Shown here in pieces: positions 7,045 to 14,818 of a DNA stretch of 14,824 bases (its first letter is position 1; each line of letters begins with the position of its first letter). The notes under the pieces were generated by a model, which searched no databases, was not told where the DNA came from, and saw only the letters and a list, made by a program, of their open reading frames with translations. Origin of the DNA: an uncultured Bacteroidales bacterium (GTDB taxonomy: Bacteria; Bacteroidota; Bacteroidia; Bacteroidales; Marinilabiliaceae). The stretch lies in contig CALAUL010000019.1 of assembly GCA_937892255.1 (NCBI GenBank), forward strand, positions 1 to 14,824, in the 5' to 3' direction. Both the position numbers and the translations under genes were made by a program.

Positions 7045-7671
7045 TTATAATAAAACTCTGTCGAAAGGCATTCTGTGTGTCAGAGAACGTCCTAATGTCA
7101 CTTCGTCGGCATATTCAAGTTCGTCACCCACGGCGACACCACGTGCTATCGTTGTTACCAAGACGCCATATTTTGCTATGCGCTTGTAGATGTAGAAATT
7201 TGTAGTGTCACCTTCCATTGTTGTCGACAGAGCGAGTATCACTTCGTCAACATTTCCGGCCGACACTTTGGCTTCCAACGACTCTATGTTCAGTTCGTCC
7301 GGACCTATGCCCTCCATAGGAGAAATAACACCTCCCAAGACATGGTAGACACCGGTGTATTGTCGAGTACTCTCTATTGCTAATACATCGCGAATGCTCT
7401 CCACGACACACACTTGGCGGTGGTTGCGACTCTTGTCTGCGCATATCTCGCACTCGTCGCTGTCACAAATATTGTGGCAAGAACGGCAATAGCGAACATC
7501 GTTGCATACGGCGTGTAATGATTCCAAAAGAGCTTCTACATCATGCTTTTCCTCTTTCAAGAGGTGTAGCACTAAGCGTAATGCTGTCTTGCGTCCGATG
7601 CCGGGTAACTTTGACACATTAGCCACGGCGTTGTCCAATAATTTCGATGTATATTGACTCTTGTTAATCAT
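7045..7671 (-). CDS. recR: Recombination mediator protein RecR
   Basis: RecR works with RecO and RecF to load RecA on SSB-coated DNA at gaps. The 208-residue product has the family's parts in order. First is a helix-hairpin-helix (SKLPGIGRKTALRLVLHLL, 20-38). Next is a four-cysteine zinc finger (C62, C65, C74, C77 in YCRSCHNICDSDECEIC). A Toprim domain follows (VCVVESIRDVLAIE through ALSTTMEGDTTNFYI), and the C-terminal segment is IARGVAVGDELEYADEVTLGRSL. I chose ATG at 7671. It gives a start like other Bacteroidales RecR proteins, and the upstream TTG at 7680 lies inside the -7 promoter element. It is the first gene of the six-gene operon ending with rsmA. Confidence 0.97.
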   Translation of the reverse strand: MINKSQYTSKLLDNAVANVSKLPGIGRKTALRLVLHLLKEEKHDVEALLESLHAVCNDVRYCRSCHNICDSDECEICADKSRNHRQVCVVESIRDVLAIESTRQYTGVYHVLGGVISPMEGIGPDELNIESLEAKVSAGNVDEVILALSTTMEGDTTNFYIYKRIAKYGVLVTTIARGVAVGDELEYADEVTLGRSLTHRMPFDRVLL

Positions 7672-7677
7672 AAGGCG

Positions 7678-7685
7678 CAAATATA
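7678..7685 (-). promoter_or_regulatory. -7 element of the recR operon, nearly touching the start codon
   Basis: The minus strand reads TATATTTG, an exact TAnnTTTG match. Only six bases separate its last G from the recR ATG at 7671. Transcription should therefore start within about three bases of the start codon. The -33 region has no clear TTTG at the usual distance; GTTTAAT is the nearest candidate. Confidence 0.6.
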
Positions 7686-7952
7686 AGCCTTCTGCTTCAA
7701 TTAAACGATATAAACACGAACTTTATTGTATTGTTGAGTTTCGATTTAAAACCAGTTTGGAAAATGTTGCATGATTTTACATCACCTACGACGATGCTAT
7801 GTTGCCCGCAGGGTTGCCATAGGATAGTAAATATGTTTACATTCGGGACGTTTGGGGTGTGTTTGTGAAACGTTGATGGAGGAATGTTGTGTCGTCAAGA
7901 ATGCGGAGAAAGAAGGCGGATAGAGTGGTGGTTTTTGACAGCAATAATAGAT

Positions 7953-7971
7953 GTTTAAAGTAAATTTAAAC
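7953..7971. promoter_or_regulatory. 19-bp dyad, possible operator upstream of the SPOR-protein gene
   Basis: GTTTAAA (7953-7959) and TTTAAAC (7965-7971) are perfect inverted 7-bp arms around GTAAA. The centre lies about 42 bp before the -7 element, near -56 relative to the predicted transcription start. That position suits an activator or repressor dimer. AT-rich chance is possible. Confidence 0.4.
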
Positions 7972-8003
7972 GGTTCATTTATTATTAAGTGATTATAAGT
8001 TTG

Positions 8004-8011
8004 TATCTTTG
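8004..8011 (+). promoter_or_regulatory. Bacteroidota -7 element for the SPOR-domain gene
   Basis: TATCTTTG matches TAnnTTTG exactly and ends 23 bp before the ATG at 8035, giving a short leader of about 17-20 nt. No exact TTTG lies at the -33 distance; TTCATTTA at 7975-7982 is the nearest. The weak ribosome site AAGAAGAG directly precedes the ATG. Confidence 0.6.
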
Positions 8012-8034
8012 TTTCGTAAATAATACAAGAAGAG

Positions 8035-8460
8035 ATGGTAAAGAAAAACATAATAACATTGTTGGCCGGGGTGATGTTTGCGATGATGTCAAACGCAGTG
8101 ATGGGACAGAAAGCACCGGAGGTTGTTTATTCGTCATCGTCGTTGGATACGTTAATTGCCGTTAATGTCAAAGTCAACCGAAATCAGCAGACAATAGACG
8201 GGTATCGCATACAGATATATTCGGGTTCGGGTTCGCAAGCGAAGAAAGAAGCATTTGACAAGAAAGAGAAGATGTTGAAGAGCTTTCCGGCAATAGCCGA
8301 TGAGGTGTATGTGGCATATAATGCGCCATTTTGGCGAGTGCGAGTTGGTAATTTTCGAGACAGATGCGAAGCACTGCCGTTGTTGGTGATGATAAAGCAC
8401 CAATTTCCGGGAAGTTATACCGTTCGAGACAACACGATAAAAAAGAACAATCTTAAATAA
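8035..8460 (+). CDS. Secreted SPOR-domain protein
   Basis: The 141-residue product begins with a signal peptide (MVKKNIITLLAGVMFAMMSNAVMGQ, cleavage probably after GQ or SNA). A short linker leads to one SPOR domain at about 54-135. That domain is recognised from IDGYRIQIYSGSGSQAKKEAFDKKEKML at its first strand and helix, and from VYVAYNAPFWRVRVGNFRDRCEALPLL at the second half. The W-R-V-R-V-G-N-F strand is typical. SPOR domains bind denuded peptidoglycan glycans at septa, so a periplasmic cell-wall role is likely. The protein is only an exported SPOR unit, without an enzyme domain or membrane anchor. It has its own promoter and lies 201 bp before ppiD, with no clear terminator after it. Confidence 0.9.
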   Translation: MVKKNIITLLAGVMFAMMSNAVMGQKAPEVVYSSSSLDTLIAVNVKVNRNQQTIDGYRIQIYSGSGSQAKKEAFDKKEKMLKSFPAIADEVYVAYNAPFWRVRVGNFRDRCEALPLLVMIKHQFPGSYTVRDNTIKKNNLK

Positions 8461-8495
8461 GAAAGAGAAGGGGAAAAGGGTTAGGAAAAGAAAAA
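8459..8495 (+). repeat. Polypurine tract after the SPOR-domain gene
   Basis: From the SPOR-gene stop codon the plus strand is purine-only to 8480, then TT, then purines again to 8495. It carries no coding frame. It may be only compositional bias, but such tracts can form triplex or unusual DNA structures. Confidence 0.4.
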
Positions 8496-8601
8496 GCAGG
8501 TCGGCATGGTATTCTATAGAGAGGGTATGAATCCAGAAAAAAGTTGAGGTAAATATCAAATACTTTTGAGTAAAATGTGATAAAATGTAAAAATAACTAA
8601 G

Positions 8602-8609
8602 TATATTTG
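8602..8609 (+). promoter_or_regulatory. Bacteroidota -7 element for ppiD
   Basis: TATATTTG matches TAnnTTTG exactly and is followed by C, as often seen. The leader would be about 45 nt, AT-rich and without a Shine-Dalgarno sequence. The nearest upstream TTTG (8565-8568) is too far. Two 10-bp near-repeats, TAAAATGTGA and TAAAATGTAA, occupy 8571-8590, where a -33 site or regulator would sit. Confidence 0.6.
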
Positions 8610-8661
8610 CACGCACATTTAGAATGTAAATAGTAATTATAATTAGGTATATAAACAAAAC

Positions 8662-10722
8662 ATGGCAACATTACAAACACTTAGAAACAAAGCAGGTGTG
8701 TTTATTGCTATCTTTATCGGATTGGCATTGCTTGCTTTTATTTTGACAGACCTTTTAGGATCTAACGGTAGCATGTTTTCTAACAACGATGTTATAGGAG
8801 AGATTGACGGTCAGACGATTAAGTATCAAGAGTATCAGAATCGAGTAGATGAGTATGAGACATACGTAAAGATAACTCAGCGAGTAAATTCTCTTAATGA
8901 GCAGTTTCAAAATCAAATACGTGAAGAGGTATGGCGTTCGATGGTTCAAGATATTGCATTTGGCAAGGTGGCAGATGAGGTCGGCATAGCTGTTACGAGT
9001 GAAGAGATTTTGGATATGGTACTTGGTTCACACGTAGCACCAGAGTTCCGTCAGTTGTTCTCAGACCCACAGACAGGAGTATATGACAGAGCAACAGCAG
9101 AGAGCTTTGTTGTAAACCGCAGCAATCCGATGAATCAGTATGCGGGAGAGCATTCATTCATGTGGAATTTCTTGGAGAAGAGTGCAAAGAACAATCGTTC
9201 TATCAATAAGTATATGAATCTTCTTAGCAGCAGTATCTATTGTACAGATGTGCAGGCTAAGATGGAAGCAGAAAAAGGTGCAAAGGTTGTGGATATGCAG
9301 TATGTAGGCATTCTTTACAATGCTATACCTGATAGCACACTCAATGTTTCAGAAGCAGAGATAAAGGCACGTTATGAAAAGATGAAGACCATGTATGAAG
9401 TTCAAGATGGTCGCGATTTGGAATACGTGTCATTCCCTATAGCAGCAACAGAGGCAGACGTTGAGAATACAAAGAAGGCTGTGGAAGAGTTGTTGGCTGA
9501 CTTCTCGGCAGCAGATATCGATGCATATCGTTTTGCGCAGAACAATGCAGAGACTCCTGCAGCAGAGAGATATGTATCAGAGGCACAATTGCCACAGGCA
9601 CTTGCAGATTTTGTTAAGACGGCCAAAGTTGGAGACGTTTACGGACCATACCGTGATGCAGAGACATTTAAGATTTCTCGTCTTGTATCTATCGCACAAC
9701 GCCCTGATTCGGTAAAGGCAAGCCATATACTTATTCAGACAGACGTTAAGTTGGCAGATAGCCTTATGTCAGTTGTGAATGCATCTAACTTCGCAGAACT
9801 TGCACGTCAGTACAGCCAAGACCCGGGTTCGGCAATCAATGGAGGTGACTTGGATTGGTTCGCAGACGGAATGATGGTGCCAACATTCAATGAGGCATGT
9901 TTCAACGGCGAGAAAGGCGATATAGTACGTATTGAGTCAGAATATGGAGTGCACATCATCTACATACGCGATAAGGGTGTGCCATCAACTAAGTATAGCA
10001 TCGCAACAATTGATAAGAGCATACAGTTTAGCAATGAGACACACAAAGATGTGTTCAACGTAGCGAACAATTTCGCATCATCAGTTAAGGACAAGGCGTC
10101 ATTCGATGCTATGGTAGACAGTGCTAATTTGGTTAAGCGTTTTGCTACATCTGTTAGCAAGAATGCACAGACAATAAATAACATCGCCTCTACACGCGAG
10201 ATGGTACGTTGGGCATACGAAGCTAATATAGGCGAAGTGTCAGATCTTTATGATTGTGGCGATCAGTTTGTAATTGCAGTTCTTGTGAAGAAACAAGACA
10301 AGGGATATGTAAGTTTGCAGGAGGTGGCACCAGTTCTTTCACGTGAGATACTCAATGATAAGAAAGCAGCAGTAGTAAATGAAGCAATACAAGGGAAGAG
10401 CCTTGCTGCTATAGCAGAGCTTTATAAGACACAGGTAGACACAGTATCTAATGTTACTTTTGCATCTAATGTTGTGGCAGGAGCCGGTGTAGAGCCAAGT
10501 TTAGTGGCGGTAGCAGTGACATCGGAGCCGGGTAAGGTTAGCCAGGCAGTGAAAGGCATGAACGGTGTATATGCAGTTGAAGTTACAAATGTTGAGACTA
10601 ACGAGCCGAATATCGAAGCTGTTAAGGCTGCATATCAGCAGCAGTTTACATCATTGCAAAATCAGGCATATCAGAACATAATCGATGTGGAGATTACAGA
10701 TAATCGCATTAAGTTCTACTAA
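8662..10722 (+). CDS. ppiD: PpiD-like periplasmic chaperone / peptidyl-prolyl isomerase
   Basis: The 686-residue product is anchored by one N-terminal membrane helix (about 13-33, VFIAIFIGLALLAFILTDLL), with a short cytoplasmic lead MATLQTLRNKAG and the rest in the periplasm. A SurA-like N-terminal chaperone region follows (about 45-260, starting IGEIDGQTIKYQEYQNRV). A parvulin (PPIC-type) domain sits at about 349-440, from SVKASHILIQ through FAELARQYSQDPGSAINGGDLDWFADGMMVPTF to YGVHIIYI. Both hallmark histidines, H355 and H431, are present. The C-terminal half is helical and ends in NRIKFY. Bacteroidales homologues start the same way, supporting this ATG. PpiD helps outer-membrane and periplasmic proteins fold near the Sec translocon. 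It has its own promoter and ends in a terminator before mfd. Confidence 0.95.
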   Translation: MATLQTLRNKAGVFIAIFIGLALLAFILTDLLGSNGSMFSNNDVIGEIDGQTIKYQEYQNRVDEYETYVKITQRVNSLNEQFQNQIREEVWRSMVQDIAFGKVADEVGIAVTSEEILDMVLGSHVAPEFRQLFSDPQTGVYDRATAESFVVNRSNPMNQYAGEHSFMWNFLEKSAKNNRSINKYMNLLSSSIYCTDVQAKMEAEKGAKVVDMQYVGILYNAIPDSTLNVSEAEIKARYEKMKTMYEVQDGRDLEYVSFPIAATEADVENTKKAVEELLADFSAADIDAYRFAQNNAETPAAERYVSEAQLPQALADFVKTAKVGDVYGPYRDAETFKISRLVSIAQRPDSVKASHILIQTDVKLADSLMSVVNASNFAELARQYSQDPGSAINGGDLDWFADGMMVPTFNEACFNGEKGDIVRIESEYGVHIIYIRDKGVPSTKYSIATIDKSIQFSNETHKDVFNVANNFASSVKDKASFDAMVDSANLVKRFATSVSKNAQTINNIASTREMVRWAYEANIGEVSDLYDCGDQFVIAVLVKKQDKGYVSLQEVAPVLSREILNDKKAAVVNEAIQGKSLAAIAELYKTQVDTVSNVTFASNVVAGAGVEPSLVAVAVTSEPGKVSQAVKGMNGVYAVEVTNVETNEPNIEAVKAAYQQQFTSLQNQAYQNIIDVEITDNRIKFY

Positions 10723-10746
10723 TATAAGTAGACTATAAGTATCTAT

Positions 10747-10774
10747 AAAAGGCTGTCCGCATGGGCAGCCTTTT
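10747..10774 (+). terminator. Rho-independent terminator of ppiD
   Basis: AAAAGGCTGTCC (10747-10758) pairs with GGGCAGCCTTTT (10763-10774) around a GCAT loop, with one U-G wobble. A T-rich tail follows. It lies 24 bp after the ppiD stop and 33 bp before the mfd ATG, so it separates the two genes or attenuates read-through. Confidence 0.85.
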
Positions 10775-10807
10775 ATATATTAATAGATAGATATACAATA
10801 TACTATT

Positions 10808-13800
10808 ATGGCATATTTAACGAGTGGAGATATAATAGCTAAATATGAGTCGGACAGTCGAATCAAGGCATTGCGTGACTATTGGGGAGGTGATAACAAA
10901 AGCGGTTTGACGCTGAAAGGCGTCTTGGCTTCGTTTAAATCTATTGTTATAGCTACAGCCGGTTGCAGACAGAATCTTATCATCTGTCGAGAGCGCGATG
11001 ATGCCCCCTATCTGTATCATGACATCACGAAATTCGTTGGAGAAGAGCATGTGTGTTTTCTGCCCTCGTCATTTAAGCGTATGCCTGATGCTAAAGGCTA
11101 TGACCTTCAGAATATACAGCTTCGAACGGAGGCACTGCGGAAATTGTTGTCAGCAGACCCCGTCACCGTTGTTACGTATGCCGAAGCATTGGCAGAGAAA
11201 GTAGTATCTGCGCAGGAATTCTCGGACAACACCTTCACGGTGAATGTTGGAGATACATTGAGTATATCGTTTCTTAATGAGGTACTTATAGAGTATGGAT
11301 TTCAGAGAGTGGACTTTGTCTTTTCGCCGGGACAATTCTCGGTGCGAGGAAGTATAGTAGATGTCTTCTCGTTTGCCGATGATAAACCATACCGCATTGA
11401 CTTCTTTGGTGATGAAGTCGACTCCATACGTACTTTCGAATTGGAAAATCAATTGTCGGTCGAAAAGCTCGATACCGTGACTATCATATCGGACTTTACG
11501 AGCAGTGGACAGTCGGGACGTTCATTGCCACTGTCTGCGGTGCTCAACGAAGAGTGTGCCGTGTGGTTTGAAGGCATGGACGACATCAAGGCATTCATTG
11601 ACGGCGTGTATGACAAAGTTGAAGAGTCGGAGTATGAAGAGCAGAGAGTGTCAAAGGAAATGTTCTGTTCGTCGAAGGAGTGGTTTGCTGCGTTCTCCAA
11701 CAGATGGGTAGATATGACGGAACAACCCGCAACGACAGATGTCATTGAGTTTTCGGTTGTGGGACAGCCACTCTTTAAAAAGAATTTTGACCTTCTCGAA
11801 GATGATATGTATTATCGTATATCAGATGGTTATCAGGTGTTTATTCTCTCCGACAATAGTCGACAACTTGAGCGTCTCAGAGCCATACTGTCAGAACGCA
11901 AGCGCAAGTTGAAATACCGAGAGGCAAAAATAGCACTACACGAGGGATTTGTCGATAACATAGCCCGCAGATGTTTCTATACCGACCATCAAATATTTGA
12001 GAGATACCATAAATATTCGCTTCGTAATGAGAAATTGCGACAAGCGCAACAGGCTATATCATTGCGAGAACTTAGTTCGCTCAATGTAGGAGACTATGTG
12101 GTACATGTAGACCACGGCATAGGCGTTTTTGGCGGACTTGTCACCACGGAGGCCAACGGCAAGACATTTGAGGCCGTGCGTCTGACATTTCGTGATGGGG
12201 ACACACTCCTTGTCAATGTTCAGTCGCTTCATCGAATAGGCAAATATAGAGGCAAAGACGGAGTAGAACCCAAAGTGAGCAAACTTGGTACTGCTGCGTG
12301 GTCTCGTATGAAGGAGAAAACAAAAAGCCGCGTCAAGGATATAGCCCGAGAACTCATTGCGCTCTATGCTAAACGTAAGGCAGAGGAAGGTTATGCCTTT
12401 TCACCGGACTCTTTTTTACAATCGGAGCTCGAAGCATCGTTCCTCTATGAAGATACCCCCGACCAGTATAAGGCCACGCAAGCCATCAAGTCCGATATGG
12501 AGAACGGCGCACCGATGGACCGTCTTGTCTGTGGAGACGTCGGCTTCGGGAAGACAGAACTTGCTATTCGTGCAGCCTTTAAAGCGGTGGCAGACAATAA
12601 GCAAGTAGCAGTACTTGTCCCTACAACGATATTAGCCTTTCAACATTATAACACCTTTACGGAACGACTTAAAGGAATGCCATGTAAGGTGGAGTATCTG
12701 AGTCGACTGCGCAAGACATCGGAGGTAAAAGCCGTCATCAAAGGTTTGCAAGAGGGAACGGTAGATATTGTCATAGGTACTCATCGTCTTATAGGCAAGG
12801 ATGTTAAGTTTAAGGATTTGGGATTGCTTATTATTGACGAAGAGCAACGTTTTGGCGTCGGAGTGAAGGAAAAGCTCAGAGAGATAAAAGTCAATGTAGA
12901 TACGCTGACTCTATCGGCAACACCTATACCTCGTACTTTGCAGTTTTCTCTCATGGGAGCTCGTGACTTGAGTGTCCTCACAACGCCACCATCTAATCGT
13001 CAGCCTATCGTCACAGAGGTGCATCCATTTAGTGATATAGCTATGCGTGGGGCTATAACATACGAACTCGAACGTGGTGGTCAGGTCTTTATTATTAATA
13101 ATCGTATAGCACATCTCTATGAATTGCAGACTGTCATAGCGCGTATGTTGCCAACAGTAAAGACCGTTGTGGCACACGGACAAATGGACGGTGTAGAGTT
13201 GGAGAGTATCATGCTCGATTTTATGCGTGGAGATTATGATGTCTTGTTGGCTACGACGATAATAGAGTCAGGCTTGGATATACCAAATGCAAATACTATT
13301 ATTGTAAATAATGCTCATCAGTTTGGTCTTAGCGAATTACATCAGCTACGAGGCCGTGTGGGACGTAGTAACAAAAAGGCTTTCTGTTACCTCTTTGCGC
13401 CTCCTGTTACAACTCTTACGTCAGATGCTCGTCGCCGTCTTAAAATCATAGAAGAGTATTCTGATCTCGGTAGCGGTTATGCTATAGCTATGCAGGACCT
13501 CGATATACGTGGTTCAGGTGATGTGCTCGGTGCAGACCAGAGTGGTTTTATATCTGATATAGGGTATGAGACGTATCAGAAGATACTCAATGAGGCTCTC
13601 TATGAACTCAAACAAACGGAGTACAAAGAGATGTTTGAGGGTCAACAACAAGAGGATGAGGTGTTGACTGAGGATAAAGATATTGTCTTCGTAAGTGATG
13701 TGCAGATTGATACAGATGAGGAGTTGCTTTTCCCTGAAAGTTATATTAGTAGCATTTCTGAACGTATGCGTTTGTATAAAGAACTTGATAATCTAACGTC

Positions 13801-14146
13801 AGAAGAGGCTATAGGGGTGTTCCGTAGTCAATTGATAGACCGTTTCGGACAACTGCCTTCTGCCAGCGAACAGCTGCTTACTCTTGTGCGTATACGTTTG
13901 AAGGCGCAAGGGTTGGGGATAGAACGCATAGTGTTTAAGAACAAACAACTATTTCTTTACTTCGTTACAGACCAAGAGTCGGCATTCTATCAGTCTCCTG
14001 TATTCACTCGTATCATAGGTTGGATACATGGCAATCCTCGACGTGTGCAGTTGAAGGAGACAAAAGGCAAACTGTGCATGGTGTCGAAATATGCAACGAC
14101 GATACAGGAAATATACGATATGCTTGAAGCTATGGAGGGTGAGTAA
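10808..14146 (+). CDS. mfd: Transcription-repair coupling factor Mfd
   Basis: Mfd pushes RNA polymerase stalled at DNA damage forward or off the template and recruits UvrA. All parts are present in 1112 residues. The N-terminal UvrB-like module (about 25-330) includes FSPGQFSVRGSIVDVFSFADDKPYRIDFFGDEVDSIRTFE. The RNA-polymerase-interacting domain is at about 424-500 (LNVGDYVVHVDHGIGVFGGL). The RecG-like translocase has Walker A GDVGFGKTE (576-584), DEEQ box IIDEEQRFG (675-683), SATPIPRTLQ, TTIIESGLDIPN (816-827) and QLRGRVGR (846-853). The C-terminal D7 domain follows EELLFPESYISSISERMRLYKELD. Length is near the family norm. It starts only 33 bp after a terminator and has no clear -7 element, so its promoter may be weak or it may depend on read-through. 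Confidence 0.97.
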   Translation: MAYLTSGDIIAKYESDSRIKALRDYWGGDNKSGLTLKGVLASFKSIVIATAGCRQNLIICRERDDAPYLYHDITKFVGEEHVCFLPSSFKRMPDAKGYDLQNIQLRTEALRKLLSADPVTVVTYAEALAEKVVSAQEFSDNTFTVNVGDTLSISFLNEVLIEYGFQRVDFVFSPGQFSVRGSIVDVFSFADDKPYRIDFFGDEVDSIRTFELENQLSVEKLDTVTIISDFTSSGQSGRSLPLSAVLNEECAVWFEGMDDIKAFIDGVYDKVEESEYEEQRVSKEMFCSSKEWFAAFSNRWVDMTEQPATTDVIEFSVVGQPLFKKNFDLLEDDMYYRISDGYQVFILSDNSRQLERLRAILSERKRKLKYREAKIALHEGFVDNIARRCFYTDHQIFERYHKYSLRNEKLRQAQQAISLRELSSLNVGDYVVHVDHGIGVFGGLVTTEANGKTFEAVRLTFRDGDTLLVNVQSLHRIGKYRGKDGVEPKVSKLGTAAWSRMKEKTKSRVKDIARELIALYAKRKAEEGYAFSPDSFLQSELEASFLYEDTPDQYKATQAIKSDMENGAPMDRLVCGDVGFGKTELAIRAAFKAVADNKQVAVLVPTTILAFQHYNTFTERLKGMPCKVEYLSRLRKTSEVKAVIKGLQEGTVDIVIGTHRLIGKDVKFKDLGLLIIDEEQRFGVGVKEKLREIKVNVDTLTLSATPIPRTLQFSLMGARDLSVLTTPPSNRQPIVTEVHPFSDIAMRGAITYELERGGQVFIINNRIAHLYELQTVIARMLPTVKTVVAHGQMDGVELESIMLDFMRGDYDVLLATTIIESGLDIPNANTIIVNNAHQFGLSELHQLRGRVGRSNKKAFCYLFAPPVTTLTSDARRRLKIIEEYSDLGSGYAIAMQDLDIRGSGDVLGADQSGFISDIGYETYQKILNEALYELKQTEYKEMFEGQQQEDEVLTEDKDIVFVSDVQIDTDEELLFPESYISSISERMRLYKELDNLTSEEAIGVFRSQLIDRFGQLPSASEQLLTLVRIRLKAQGLGIERIVFKNKQLFLYFVTDQESAFYQSPVFTRIIGWIHGNPRRVQLKETKGKLCMVSKYATTIQEIYDMLEAMEGE

Positions 14147-14287
14147 AATAGAAGCAGATGTGTATCAGGTGGTGATGTTATATATATTGGGTTAATAGAA
14201 AAGTGGATAAAAGATTAGTTATAGATATGAAGGTTGTATATTGATGAATGGAAAGGTATTAGAATGATAAATGAATAAAAAAGTGAT

Positions 14288-14818
14288 ATGAGAGTTTTAC
14301 TAATTACACTGCTGTTCTTGTTATGTTGTGGACAGTTAGAGGCAAAGGGTTTGCTATTTGGGTTGGAGTTTAGGTCAATATTCGTTCCTAAGAATGTTGT
14401 GACCGAGGAGTTTTGTACTAAAGAAGCTTTAAGGGGGAAGGCAGGGTATGCTTTCAATGATAGGGTGTCTGCGTTTGTTGATTTTGGGTTTCATGCTGAT
14501 TACGGTGTCTTTACGGCAGGTGTAGAGGTTGCTCCCTTGCAACAGGTTCCGAATCTGAAAACGGCATGTAGGGTCGGAAGGGGATTTAGCGGCGCAAATG
14601 AGCTGACAGGAACAAAAGCTAAGTTGTTTTCTGATTTGTCAATAGGTTATGTTATCTTCTCTTATCGTCGTTTGAACGTGATTCCGAGAATAGGTTGCGC
14701 TTATTATCTTATCGGAGAGAACGAAGAAGAGGCATCGTTAATCCCTTTACATAAGCCTATCGAGAAGTTCCCTGTTCATCATGGACAGTTGTTTGTTGGT
14801 CTTGAAATAGAGTTCTAA
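14288..14818 (+). CDS. Small exported protein, probably an outer-membrane beta-barrel
   Basis: I do not recognise a specific family. The 176-residue product has a signal peptide (MRVLLITLLFLLCCGQLEA, cleavage likely after LEA). A mature part of short alternating beta-strands follows, for example SAFVDFGFHADYGVFTAGVEVAP, SDLSIGYVIFSYRRLNVIPRIGCAYYLI and the last strand GQLFVGLEIEF. The final residue is phenylalanine, the usual BAM signal of outer-membrane barrels. Adjacent cysteines in the signal peptide do not form a proper lipobox, because the residue before each is not G, A or S. It follows mfd by 141 bp on the same strand. That gap is AT-rich and holds only an imperfect -7 element, TATATTGG, at 14183-14190. 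The stop codon is near the window end, so what follows is not visible. Confidence 0.75.
   Translation: MRVLLITLLFLLCCGQLEAKGLLFGLEFRSIFVPKNVVTEEFCTKEALRGKAGYAFNDRVSAFVDFGFHADYGVFTAGVEVAPLQQVPNLKTACRVGRGFSGANELTGTKAKLFSDLSIGYVIFSYRRLNVIPRIGCAYYLIGENEEEASLIPLHKPIEKFPVHHGQLFVGLEIEF

Larger units (their letters stand above)
7672..8034. other. Divergent intergenic control region, no gene seen
   Basis: These 363 bp separate recR from the SPOR-domain gene and carry both promoters. No credible reading frame or RNA gene is visible. Structures seen are a small hairpin of CTATG (7797-7801) with CATAG (7818-7822) around CCCgcaGGG, a dyad GTAAA-n4-TTTAC at 7827-7840, an ACGTTT...AAACGT inverted repeat at 7848-7873, and a strong 19-bp dyad at 7953-7971. 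From about 7840 to 7940 the plus strand is very rich in G and poor in C. Confidence 0.6.

Noticed and set aside
7672..7680. TTG start for recR at 7680
   Set aside because: The codon lies within the -7 promoter element and adds residues not seen in homologues. ATG at 7671 fits better.
7797..8051. 84-codon minus-strand frame in the divergent gap
   Set aside because: It runs across the SPOR promoter and start codon, has no domain or ribosome site, and looks like chance.
8571..8590. Tandem TAAAATGTGA/TAAAATGTAA as a regulatory repeat of its own
   Set aside because: There are only two AT-rich copies. It is mentioned with the ppiD promoter but is too weak to list as a separate feature.
8152..8658. 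168-codon open frame on the minus strand opposite the SPOR domain
   Set aside because: It overlaps a recognised domain on the plus strand and the ppiD promoter. It is Ile/Tyr/Phe-rich from AT-rich DNA, with no known motif.
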